Below are positions 46,401 through 59,900 of a DNA stretch of 64,000 nucleotides, in pieces. Positions within the stretch are counted from its first letter, which is position 1, and the number at the start of each line of letters is the position of its first letter. Source of the stretch: Certhia americana (lineage: Eukaryota; Chordata; Aves; Passeriformes; Certhiidae). The notes beneath the pieces were generated by a model that did no database searches, was not told the DNA's origin, and worked only from the letters and a program-made list of their open reading frames with translations. The stretch is from assembly GCA_018697195.1 (NCBI GenBank), contig CM031857.1, positions 94,692,545-94,756,544 of the forward strand, given 5' to 3'. The position numbers were made by a program, and so were the translations under genes.

Positions 46401-49400
46401 GTAGTAGTAACAGAGCTCATATGGGGATTAAATATAACAGATTTGACTTAAAAGCTGACCAAATCCAAAGTAGAGAGGCACATTGGGAGTTCTTCAAAGG
46501 GAGTGGCCACTGATGTGTCACCCATCTCTTTCTTCAAACTGGCTTTTATCAGCTGTTTGTATTTGGGATTAAATGATATACCAGACAATTGGGGTACATT
46601 CTACCTCACTCCTGCTGTTCAGGTAACATGCAGAGAGGAATTTAAAAGTCAAAGGAGCAAGGGAGTGCATGGTTACAAAATTCTAAATCTTGCCTAAGGA
46701 TGGAATTATGCGATTCTGATTTAAATATATTTTATGTACTTTATATAAAAAAAATGCCAAACTTACATCTACAATACATGGAAACATTTAATTTTCTCAC
46801 CAAGCCAGACAGAAAGTACAGAGACAAAATATGCACTCAGACAAACATGCATATATAACATTTTTAGTTACCTAGGATTTGGGCTTCTTTCTGTTTACCA
46901 CAGGGAAGATTAGGCATTTATCTCAGTTGACATGGATTTTATTGCTGGGGCAAATGATTATATTTAAAATGATGTTACACCTTACTTTATCTGTACAGTA
47001 CCAGAACTACATACTCAATGTAAAAAGGAAAAAACAAGTAGTATATATTCATGTTTACCTGAAAGTATTTGGCTGAAAATCTTTAAAATAGCAAGCAATG
47101 AGAGATAACAAGAATTATTTTGTATTTCGACCAGACTACATTTTCCTTTCATTCTTCTACATCTTCGTGAACAGTCTTTTGATTTGGGAGTAATGCAATG
47201 TGACAATATAGCCACCAGCCATGCCAAGCTAAGCTAGCAGTTTCAAATGATAAAGTATTTTGCAAAACATGTTTAAAAATGCATGCAAAGGTTCAGACAA
47301 AATGTGCCACTTTTTACTGCTTGCAATGAAACTGCAGTGAGCAGAGCTGGCCTTATATTCCCATATGACACAAAGCCATATTCCTTGTTACACTACTTCA
47401 TACATCAATGTATAAAACATGAATGTCTTGGAATGCCTTGTCCCCCAGCCATCAATAAGTATAAGATTGCCATTTCAAGACCTTATCTTTAAGATATTCA
47501 TAATTTATGTATTTAATTTGTTTTTAAACTCAGCAATTGGTGTGGATCCCATCTGGTGCTGTGGTCACAGATGGCCTTGACAGTGGCAGGTGCATGGAAC
47601 AACAATGCGTTGTTGTTGAAGACAGAGCTGCAGGTGCCCAGCATAGACACAGACACTTTTCTTCTCAATATATCAGGCTCAGTGAGTCCTTTTGTTGTTG
47701 AGAGACAACGATTAAGGTTCTCCTAATAATTTTTTATATTCCTTAAATGCTGCAACCATTAGTACAGGTGAAGAGTCTCACTACATTACAACACTGAAGT
47801 GCTCTATTCTGAGTCAGTCTAAGAACTCTATGTGATCACTACCTCACCAAAGTGTTTAACAAGTGTTTGCCATTAGTTCTACCTAATAGAGCTTGTGCTT
47901 AGTTAAGGATTTAACTCTGAAAGCTATGAAGTTGTTTTAGATTTATATATATTCGATCCAATATCTGCTTGGAATTAAACTTACCTAAATATGTCCATAA
48001 GACCAAAAATCTTCTAACTTGTCTACTGTTGACAGCAATATAATAAAACTGCTGTTGATAATCACTCTAAGAAAAGAATTGGCTTAAAGAAAAAACAACC
48101 AAGAAACCAGCACAGTTCAAAATTTGGTGTTGCTCTATTTTTTCTTAATTGAAAACTTGCGAACGTTAGGTACTACATTCCTGTTCTTTCTTGAAACAAG
48201 CCTTTTCCAATGAAAATACTTCACAATTTACTATTAAGTTAAAAAACAAGCAAACAAACACACAAACTAGAAATTACACTTTACACATTTTAGGAAAAGT
48301 TACTTTGTTTTGCAAAATGAACAGTTATCCCTAAATATTTTTGCGGTGGGAAAGACAGCATTTCTTCACTGCTTTGTGAGAGGGTTTATTTTTTATTTAG
48401 ACAGTTAAAATTTCATTAGGCAAAATCTTGTGCAACAAAACCAGTCGCATTCTGATGTAAGCATGATGGCAAATGCCTTTCTTCCCTGACATAATGTCAC
48501 ATTGCTCACAGCAATGAATGTCGTCAATTCTGCAGATGATTCTTCAGAGAACATCTCTTAGCCAATTAAAATTAAGTGTATGGGAATCAGAGGAAGGAAA
48601 TAAATATAAGAAATATTCTAATAGATGAAAATCAAAGACTTTAACTAGTTCATTTTTTGCTTTTCAATCTTTCTTGACTTAAAAATTTGCAGGAAAACAT
48701 AAGTGTTTGTTACCACTGGCAGTGTTTTATATAAAAGTCTTCTTTCTGTGATATTAAAAAAAAAATCAATAGAAAATTAAACGTTCAGAAATTACAGAAA
48801 GAAATATATAGCCTCACAAACCTTTCTCTGTGCAGATTTGTATTTGGAATCAGTCTAGTATTGTGGACTGATTCTCCAAATCAATGCCCATATAAATAGT
48901 ATCAGTAAAATATAATTAAAAAAACCCCCAAAACCCACAAAGTTTGTTGTGTCCTTTTAGTTACTTTGAAATACTCTGTCTGCCAGCATTTAAAAGACTG
49001 TATTTTCTGGATAGCTTATATTTTATAGCTTTTTTATTTATTACTAAATTATTATTACTAATATTTGAAAAAGAGATACTTTTGTCTGTGTATGAGTCTG
49101 TGTTGGGGAGATTACCTTTAGTCCTCTGTTTGTGAGAATCTGAGACTCATGGCTGATGATTTAAGTAACAAATTGGGCCCCTTATCAAGCTCAGAGATAA
49201 AGGAAAGGTGTGTGTCTTCAGGCAAGAAGGATCAGTGGGAAAATCAAAATGCAAAAGGAATTCAAGGTTGCTCTTCCTACTTCAAGCAGTAAATAAAATA
49301 GACAGTGTATAAGGTGTCTAAATAAAAGTATTTTTTTCTGCACAAGCTTATTATTAAGTACCTTACTTTCTCAACATCTCCTTGTAAAGAGACATATTGT

Positions 49401-50852
49401 ACACATGTTGAAATACTAAAATTGCATAGCTGCAAGTACTGCAGAATGTGTCCCTTAAGATATTTTACTAAAAAAATGGCAATGTATTCATGTAAAATAA
49501 GCCCTAATTTTTAGACATTAATAGAATAATTTATTTTTTTGCATACATCTACATTGTGTAAGAGTCTGAATTTGATTACTTTATTCCTACATCCTCAGAG
49601 ATGAAGTCACACAGCATTGTGAAAAAGATGGTCTAAGCTGCAAATAAAAATTCGCAGGCATGCTGAAGCTCATTTGATTCAGAAAATGTTGTTAGAAAAA
49701 GCTGAGTTGTCAAGCAGAGAGATTAAAACCTCAAAATTTTAATGGGGATTTCATCAGGAAAAAAAATAAAAGAAGGAAAATAAATTAAATCATAATTGAT
49801 TGTTGAGAAGCTCTAACCTGAATGTAGGTAGAAATACCCAGTAATTGTGAGAGCAGAAGGCTTGAAAAAACAAGTGTTCATGATTTCTGTTGAATATGGT
49901 ACACTGATAATGTGCTATGTACATTATCTGAAAATTTGAATCAAACATAACTAATGCTTTTACATTTAATCCTTAATCCAAAGTATTTGGACAAAGGCAG
50001 ATGGAGATGGATTTGTTGCTTAAACTTTGTATGATGTACTCTAGCCTGAAAGTGGAAATAATTGACTAATCTGTCAAGAAAATCTATTTAAAACCCAACT
50101 GTGACATTTAGCTGTTCTTTCAGTGGTAAGTGGAAACACACTCTTGTTGATGTAAGACCATAAAACTATTGCACACCTATAAACTCTATGTAGTTGGAGC
50201 CACAGTCTGTATGTTCTGACTTGCTAAATCTCTTTTCAGAAGTAACAACTGTTGGGGTCTTGAAAGGTCAAAAAAATTTAATATGAAATTCAAAACTGTT
50301 CAGACGAAAGTCAGGACATAACCAAAACTCAGAAGGTTTCTGGTTAAATTTTCTCTTTCAGTCCAATGGCTTTTCAAGGGAAGCTTGGCATGTTGGAAAG
50401 TGCCAATCACAAAGGCATGTAATTATTTAGTGCTACATTTAGATATGAAAGACTCTCCCACTTAGAGTAACAAACCAGTTGAGTGTGAAAAGCATTGTTT
50501 GGAAAAAGAAATGCTAATCATTTTAAAAAGCAAAAAATGTATCAGAGACGTGCAGTTTAATTCCATATATGTAATGCTCAAGTTGAATGCAATAAATTTG
50601 GCTATGAGGCTAAGTCTGCAATTTTTTTATGAAAAACGTTACTACCTTTAGGTGGAAAATAGCAACAGGGACAGAGTGTCTAGGACATGGAAAAAGCTTG
50701 GGGGGGAGCTTGGAAGTCTTACTTCCTATATGAGGTTGAATTAACTGAGAATTAAATTCTTAAGAACACTTGAGTACTACAACATGCAGATTTAACTCTT
50801 TAATGCCCAGTGCAGAGTAATGAACTAATAATTCAGAGATTGCCTGATGAAA
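46401..50852. other. AT-rich unique sequence, nothing recognised
   Basis: About 4.4 kb without a recognised gene or transposable element. A small hairpin AACAACAA-TGCG-TTGTTGTT occurs at 47599-47618. Confidence 0.55.
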
Positions 50853-50854
50853 TA

Positions 50855-50899
<45 letters not shown>

Positions 50900-50946
50900 A
50901 TACTAATACTAATACTACTACTACTAATAATAATAATAATAATAAT
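50853..50946 (+). repeat. Compound (ACT)n/(AAT)n trinucleotide microsatellite
   Basis: About a dozen and a half ACT units, an ACTAAT alternating section, then (AAT) units, about 94 bp in all. The poly-leucine and poly-valine frames across it on both strands are produced by the repeat. Confidence 0.97.
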
Positions 50947-53900
50947 TTTCTCACAGAGAATTTCTTTTCTTAGGAGAAGTAAATGCTTGTAAAATCAAGT
51001 ATTATATCTCTAGTTCTCTTGCATATGATCTCACCTGAAAAGTAAAAAAGAATATTCCAATAAAATAGCAGCCAGAAGCAATCTGCACTGTTCTAGAAAC
51101 AGAATGCTTCTGTGAAGTGGCTGGAAGGACAGTGCCTGGGCTGAGCAATCTGTCTGTTAGCAACAGTGACAATCAGGTTTCCAGAGTGATTTTCTGCATA
51201 TTACCAATGAGTTTCTTGCATCTCTCTAGAGCAGAATATTTTGGATTATTTTGTATTTTGATCTCTCTATCTATCTCTGTATTTTGAGTTTTGACCCTTA
51301 TTTTACTCCACAAGTTTTAACAAGTGAAAAATAATGAAATTATTTAATTGTATTTAATTGGAAATAACAGAAAGTTTAAATACAAAAAGGGAAGGATTAT
51401 GGATTATGATGTCTATTAATTTTAGAAATAAAAACCCTCAATTATTTCCTAAGAGTAAGACTCAAAATATGCAGCCTGTTATTTAAATATAGACACATAT
51501 TTTCTGAGTAGCTAAAGGTATAACAATTACCCCTGAAAACAACCACTAGTACATACAGGTAAGAGTATTTTCAGTATTCACTGCAGAAGCTATAAATCAT
51601 GTGTTTGACCAACAGTATTCTTGACTTAGCATGCAAAAAAAAGCTTATGAAAACACGAGTCTGTTCTAACTTCTGCACTCACTAACTTCTTGTTTTGATT
51701 TATAAGAAGATTACCTATCTTTAGGTTGCATATCAACAAGCCTCTGCAGTTAGATGGACTGAAAAAACTACATTAGAAAAAGTTAGACTTTTTAACACAA
51801 AACACGACATATATATGATATGGATACCCTCACCAACCTACTTTATCTCCAGATAAAGATTTTGAGACAAAAAACTTCATGCTTAAAACCAACAGAAGGA
51901 GTTGAGAAAATCAGAGGTAAACCTGCAGTATTTTTCTTTGAGACTTCCTGTGTTTGCACAGTGAAGGAGGCTGGGGCACAGTCAGGCACTGGCAATTAGC
52001 CCAAATGTCAATTTGTCAGAAAGTTTCTTGCTGTCTGGCTCCATTCAACAGCTCTCTCACACACAACACAGGCTGAAGGCAGAGTGAGGCACAGCACATA
52101 TCAGAGGCTACTCTCATGCATGGACAAGGCCTCTCTGTTCTGTGACAGGATATTAACCCAAAGGACGTTCAGGTTGCCCTTTTGCCCATCACAGAAAGGG
52201 TCCTTGGTGTTGAAGAATGGCACAACCTGAACAACCATTCTTAGTCCAGCACTGGAAACATCTTTCTGTTTGGTTTTGAGAGTGTTTTGGAAGGAGTTCA
52301 CAAAACAGAAGAACCTAACCGACAAAACACAACCCTCAAATCATCAAAATAAAGAGTTGTTAAGTAAATCTAATTTCAAACTAATCTAATGAAGGGATTT
52401 GACTTCTGTTTCAGCTGGTGAATAGTTTTCACTTCAAAATACAGGACAGGATTCAGTTGCCTTACACATAGGCATTTACTTTCATCTCAGAAGAACCTGG
52501 GTCTCCCACAGGTGCTAAATCTTTTATTCATGTTCCATGTGAGCATTTTGGATATTTAAGGGCTCCCAAGTGTCTCTGGAGCATATATGGAGGCAATTAA
52601 ATGTAGCCTGCTTGCCCAGCTATTTATGCAGCAGCATTTCTCAAAATAATGTGTTGCACACATCAGTCTTCACTTGTCTTGTCTCTGCATCTGGTGCAAT
52701 ACAAGGCATCATACCTCCTTTCCACTGTTTTCTGCTTAAATATTCTCATATACACTGTGCTGTGAGGTCATATCTTAAGGTTACAAGAATAGTCCACCTA
52801 CCCTGAACTGCCTCGCCCACAGGCCTCAGAGATATCCACTTATAAATTATTCAATAGCATCTATTGTTCATTTTTATCTCACATCGAAATGCATACAACT
52901 AAATGAAGGATTAAAATTTTGGGCTGTCATTCTTTCCTGTTGTTGACAATAGCTCACCTTATTCTGCCTTGCTGGATAAAATTTTCCTCTCCCCAACACC
53001 TGTCTCCACTTCCATCCCTTTGAATATGAGTAGAAAGAGATGGGTCACTCACATTTTCTCTTCCAATGCCCCCTGATTTTCTCCTTAGGCTCCTCAGGGA
53101 TTATCTCCTAGACCCCTCACTGCTCCTCAGCTGACACTTAGAGGCGCTGACTGCAATCAGACCTCAGCAGTACCTATGCTCAGGGACGCAATACAGATGG
53201 GAAAGAAACAGACTTTTCTTGGACATGCTGCTTCCATATCAGCAGCAACAGGGAGGTGACACCCTCTGTATAAAGACATTTCTTTGGGTGTCTGAGTCAC
53301 AGGAAAAAAAGTGGCATGCTTCATTTTCAGAGAGAATCAAGAATAATCTTCACTCTTCATCTGCATAAATCTGTGAGCAAAGGACTTCAATCCTTTGGAG
53401 CAAAGGAGCACAGTATCCCCACGATAATTATAATCCCAGGAACATAAGGAGCCATTCAACGCCAGAAGTCAGTGAAGGCACTGGACAAAGCAAAGCTGTT
53501 TCTCATCTTATCCCTAAACCATCTGAAATTAGTTTACAACACAGAGCTCACTGCTGGGTATGTGAGCTGAGGTGAAGACATAGAAACCAGGTGAAACCAG
53601 GTGAGGCCTCTCAGCTTTGTTTTTTCCACAAAAATCTCCTCCCTTATCCATGTCACCCTCTATAAGTAGGCAATAAGTGAGCACCACTGAAATCTGTCAG
53701 AAAAGAAACCATCAATTCTGTCCCATTACATCAGTTTTCAAATCAGGAGTGAGGGATATCACCCTAGACACTAACACAGCTGACCTAGATAGAAGAAACA
53801 AAATATATATTTCAATGCATTTTTGCTTTAAAAGTTTCAGGTGTGAAAAATTTAAGAGAACTAATTAAAATTACATTTACGCAGACCAAGCCAGGACATG

Positions 53901-56900
53901 CATTTTGAACATTCAGAAGCTAAGCAAAGAAGACAATTTTTCTTTAATACTAGATAAATTAATTCCTGGTTGTAATAGGAAATATAAAAACAAAGTGTGT
54001 GTGATTTTTTATGCTTGTTACAAAATTTAAGACACTTAGAAATATGTACCAAAACATGTAAATAAAGGATGTGGAAGGCTTTCATGTCTTTTTTACAGGA
54101 AAGTACATTCATTATATCTGTTTATAATATTGGTAACATCCTGAATTAACCAATGACTCATGTATCTCTCTTACTTCCTAAACTGGTTGCATAGTTAAGA
54201 GTTGCATAAAAATGGCAAAGAAAAAGGAACACATATTTCTGTCTCCATTTTTTATTTTCTTCCAGAAAGAATCAAACACTCAATTTCCATGAGAATTGAG
54301 ACTTCGTATTAAAAGTCAGAAGGAGTGCTAAATGTAGAAGTAATCAAGAACATATGTTAACATCAAAATAAATTTTCTTATTTTTAGTTTATACTAGTAA
54401 AAAAATTGGTCTGGACACAAGCAGTTATCAACCAAGCAAATGAAGCCCACTGACAATATTTTTTATTAAAAATAGATTGTGAATAATTCTTCCCATGGAT
54501 TAGAGATGAAAAGAAGAATTGTATTAGTATACTAGAGCAAACTACTTCTGCTGATTAAAGTTTAGCTGCTGTTTTCCTTAATTGTGTATGGTAAAAGAGG
54601 AGTTTCCTTAAAACACACCAGAATTCCTGAGACATTTTTGTGTATTTCTCTCTTTTTATGTTACATCTTCCCACTAAATAATTAAAAAAATAGTATTTTT
54701 TTATCTTCCTTACCTGTATTAAGTATGTCATCCTACCTCTCCAATACAACTAACATAACGTCTAAGTCCCACTGAGATATTATCTAAACTGTTAAATTAG
54801 GGCTTAAATGGCACTGATTTCCAGCTCTTATGCAGTCCCTCTGCACAGAGGGAGGGAAATCAAAGACAATTTTACTCTGTAAGATTAGAATTTTATCCTG
54901 CTAATTAATTATTTTGAGATTTAGAGACTTTTACTGCTGCCCACTGATCCTCCTGCTGTGCAGTTTGCTTCTGTGCATTTGTTCTCTTTGTCTCTAACTG
55001 ATGTCTTTACAAATAAAATAGTCTTAACTAATAATTTAAAATGCAGCAATACATTTCCTACAATATGTATATCTTACATGCAGTCTTCTGTTGTATTCCA
55101 ATGTTTTTTATTTGTGTTGAAAATTATGCAATGGTCAAGGGAATGATAAATTAGTCAGGATGTCAGTCCACAAGGCATGAACACACAAATGATCCCAGTT
55201 TAGAGCCCTGTGGGGATTTTTTTCAATGCTGTGTTAACTGCAATTCAGATGCATTCTGTAAAATATTAATATTTTCATCATTGATGTCAGTTTCTCAGCA
55301 GATAAACAGGAAAGCAAGGATATTGTTTGGCTATAAACACTTGCAAACTTCCTGAGAGTAGCGTGATTTATGTCAGTACATGGATGCCTTACTGCTGTCT
55401 TTGCACTGCACTACTCTAGACACTGAAAACCCATCCACCATACTGCGGTGCACTCAAAACCAAAATGAACATAGTTAATTATCAGCCAGGTTATAGGAGC
55501 TAAAGAAGAGGCAACCATATTTTCTTTCTCAGGGCACTAATGGGTATTCCTTTTATCTTTATATAATTTTTTTTTAAGATCTCAAAGGTCTGTGTGTTCA
55601 AAGACTTTAAGAGAGATGAGATAAGGAGCAAAGAAATATCATGGTGGTCCATTGTGATTATGCAGCCTGGAAGGGGAATTATATATTTCTAAGCTTCCTT
55701 TCTTTACTTACTACACTTTTGAAGAAAAAACTTAGATAGTCATTCTTTCAAAAAAGATAGGGGTAAAGTATGAATTCCTCAACACAAAAAATCCGAATTT
55801 AAAGTTTTATTATTAAAGTTTATTATGAAAGGTCGCAGTATTACTGACACTCTTGCTTCTGAACCTTACTCACCTCCTGCTGACTTTTCCCTAAGACACA
55901 TTACTTCCAGGCTGGAAGCCTCTCTAAAAGGCTACCTGCAGGGCTCTTTAATTGGCCCAGTTTAAGGTGGAGAGTCAAAGTAGGAAGAATGGAAAGTATA
56001 ACCAAGCTGTTATTCATTTGTTTCCCTTAAAAGGCTGCTGTGATGCTTGAACAAACTGCTAAATACATACATTGCACATCTCAAACAGCCATTAAGATAT
56101 AAATGGCATTTTTACATCTCATGAATTAGAGGAAACTTAGGGAATCATGTGCATGCTTGGGCAGCTGGATTTTCTAATGTATTTCTTTCTTCCTGGTGCT
56201 CATAATATATAGGCAAGCCCATGGCTTTTAAGGAGTCTGAACAGAGGTCTTTGCTCTGTTCCCCATTTCTCCCTGTTCTGTCTGCCAACCAGCTGGTGAG
56301 CAGTGGGACTCTGCGCTATCAACTTCTTCCCTCATCTGATTTCAGTTCAGCCTATCCTTACAAAAAACTTAAACAATAATGAAAGGGGTTTATATATTTT
56401 CCTACAGATTTATGTCTTGTTTCATTATGAGAACAAAACATAATAGACAGCTTTGAACTCCAGAAAGGCAGGACAAAAGCTGGCCTAATGTTTTCCTTAC
56501 TATATTTTCACAGAAATTTTTCTATCTGTTAATTAATGAAATTTGGCCGTGAGAAACTCATGAGAATACTCAACAGCACAGATATGACTGAGAAAACCCA
56601 GTTTCTAAGCTACTTTCTACCTGACCTTTCTACCTCTTAAAATTTCAAAATAGTAGTTCAATTCTTGGGTTTTTTTGCTTTAAACAAGATCAAATCTATT
56701 ACAAGTAGTTAAATCTAGCTATTTGTTTTACCTGTTGCTGTGCTTTTTCTGAGAATAGAAACAAAGGAAATAATCTTTCCACGCAACTAAATGAAAATTT
56801 TTCAGATCAGGTAGATTTTTATCAGAGTGAAAATATCATTATTCACATAGTACCAAATTATGGAAAAGAAGTGCTTCTAACTTTTGAACCTGGTTGTAAT

Positions 56901-59900
56901 TTAAAATTTTACTGTACTGCAGTAGTTATTGGAAGGGAACTTTAGATTTTTCTTACAGTTTTTTTCCTTGTTAAGTAATGTGTGCTCAGTTTCTATCTGA
57001 TATTGTCTAGTTTCATATTGCAGCCATTGGAATTTCTCAAATTTAAAGATTCTTCTATTATTTGAATTCTCTTTTCTGAAACAGTTATAACCTATGACCA
57101 TGGCAACACATAGCTACCTTTTGTAGTTCTCTAAAAGTTTAGCTCTATCACTAAAGCTAATAGACACAGATGATATGAAGTGTAACAAACAATATTTGCA
57201 GTATACCCATACTGACAAAAAGCGCATCTCAGAAGAAAACTTTTTTAGCATTCTGTGCTTAATTGTTCTGCTGAAAAAGGCAGAAAATAATTTCTGTTAT
57301 AATGCCATTCTGCTTATTTTTGTTATTATCTTTTACACTAAGAGCTAATAAAGGCCATGAGCATGTTTTAAGAGGAGCCATTTTTTGACATAATAACATG
57401 GAGATCACATTTGTCTGTACAAATGCAAACTAGAATGGTGTAGAAATATCACCAAAGGGAAGGTCCTTTTTGCCTTTACTGGTTTTATATGCATGCATCA
57501 GTGAAAATATATTCATTCTATCATTTGACTTCTATAATAAAAATATGAAAAATTAAAGCTTCCTTAGAAAAGAAATGGTGAAAAATATGCATGGCAAGTG
57601 GCTTGGGGAAGATGAAATCATCATTAGAAAGACTGCCTGTCTATAGAGAAGGCAAAATTTATAAGCAGTCAGAAGCCTTCCTGAAATAAGGTGAATTAAT
57701 GAAATAATTCATATTGACAGTTTTCTACAGATAAATATTCATTGGACAGAGACCACAAAAGAAGTTACACTTTATGTACTTTCTAGGAGGAGAAGCAAAA
57801 TTTCAATGAAGACCTCTTTGAGTCTTTTCTGTCTTGGCAGCTTTACTTTTTTTGGAGTACTTAAGTGGTCCTTAAGAGCCAAACCTGTTCTTTAATGTAA
57901 GGCATAGTTCATAGGGGTATAACAAATAGGCTCTTTTTTTTTTTCTCTGGTATCTACTCATAAAATGTGTAGAATTTTTCAAGTCACTGTAGCATGCACT
58001 TTTGCTAGCTTCCAGAATAATTAGAATTAATTTTCAGGATACTGACATCTGGCTTTCAGCCTCTGCTTAAAGACAACTTGCTAATCTATACAGAGTTAAG
58101 TTACTTCCAGAGAGCCTAAAGTTAGAATATACTCTGACACTGGGAAATGCAGTACTGAGTCTCATAATGCTGAATTAGATACTGAACTTTTCCCCTTTGT
58201 GTCTGTTCACTGCCTGAAAATTGAAAGCTTATGCTTTCAACTATATGGATCTTATTTTTCAATCCTTTGGTTTTATTTCAAGTATTTTAGGTCCAATATT
58301 TATTGCCAGAAATAATGGAAAGAAACATATTGGACAAAAAAATATTTCCCAGACAAATAGAAAGGGATAAAAGTCATCCTACATGAATCTTCTTCTCAGC
58401 CTAATGATTTTACTTAAGAACAAATTACTATCACATAGAATAACTACTTGAATCTCTTCTCTGTATTAAAAGTATGCTTTTTTCAGTCCCTGCTCACTTA
58501 AAAAACCCAAACAAACAAACAAACCCCTCCAAAATAAAAACAAGATCCAAAAATACCCACACCAAAATGAAAGAGAGGCCAATGCCTATTTTATGCCATG
58601 CAGGTATCTCACCATAGCAAACCAAATTGCAGCTTTACATGACCACTTTCTGCTCTATGTAATCTAGTTTGGCACCACAATGAGACAACAGAGCTAGAAA
58701 ATTACTCATCCAGATGCATACTGTAATGTTTATAATACTCCTGGTGCTATATTTTGAATTGTATTTTGTGATGATATTCAGTTCTTCCAAACATTCAGGT
58801 TTGAAATATCTAATATAAAACATTCTTTTATGTGGATGTTGTGATATGGTTTATGGAGTTATTAAGATTTTTTTTGCATTTTATTGGCAACTGGATTTAT
58901 TAGATCTAAGTCCTTATGTGTGGTATATTCAGGCCACGCTGTCTTTCTCTTCTGTCTATCAAGTTTATAAATAATGAAGGGAATGATTACTATTCAAGCT
59001 TGAAAAATGTTTTTCCAAAGGCTTGCCTCAGAATTTCAGCCAGATTGAAATAGATGTGCTACGTAGGTGGGACAAAGGGAAAAAAATTAATCACCAACAA
59101 ACAAAATTTTAACACCACCAACACCACAAAAAAGAAAAAGAGAGTGAGGACCTCATTTCAGGAGCTATATTCATAGCAAAATCTGAAAGAGCAGACGCTA
59201 GAGAATAATACCCATTCAATTTCTCTTTAGGGGTGTAAACACATGTGTTAAAAAACTCATAATAACATAGAATTATTAAGATTATTAAACTGCATTTCTA
59301 TCAGAATTCTTTTTAACTCTATGCCTTTCCATCTTTACTTAGTTATGTTTGCAGATGAATCTGCTCATTCATATAATTATTTTCAATTTTAAAACCAGTT
59401 ATTTAGAAGCACAATTGAAAAGTTATAAAATTAATTGAATCTGTTATAGGTTATTGCTGGTCAGTGTCTTTGTTCACTTGGATTTTTCTTTTCTAATTAG
59501 TAACTTAAAAAAATGCATGTGTTTTCAAGGGGCTTTATCATATTTAAAAATAGCACAGTGCAGACATAAAAGAACAAAGCAGCCTCACTTTCACAGACAC
59601 AGTTTAGGATGCAATCAAACAGCAAGCTCTAAAGGAACACCTGCACTGAAACCTTGCCCACCTCCTCCTACTTATTCTTCACTGGCAGCAGGCCTGATCT
59701 GGCCTGCCAGCTCCCATCCGCAAGCAAGGACAGCTGTGGGAGAGAAAGAAAGCTCATCTTCATCAAAACACTCTTTGAAGCTCTTCTGAGGATAAACATT
59801 CTTCATTTATTAACAGCTTAATGCTTTGATAAAAGCTCACTTTGTTAAGTAGTTTGCCTTTCAAGAGCTGCCCACGTAGATATTTGCATGACGTTCATAA

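Noticed and set aside
50760..50992. Poly-valine and poly-leucine frames
   Set aside because: Produced by the trinucleotide repeat on both strands.
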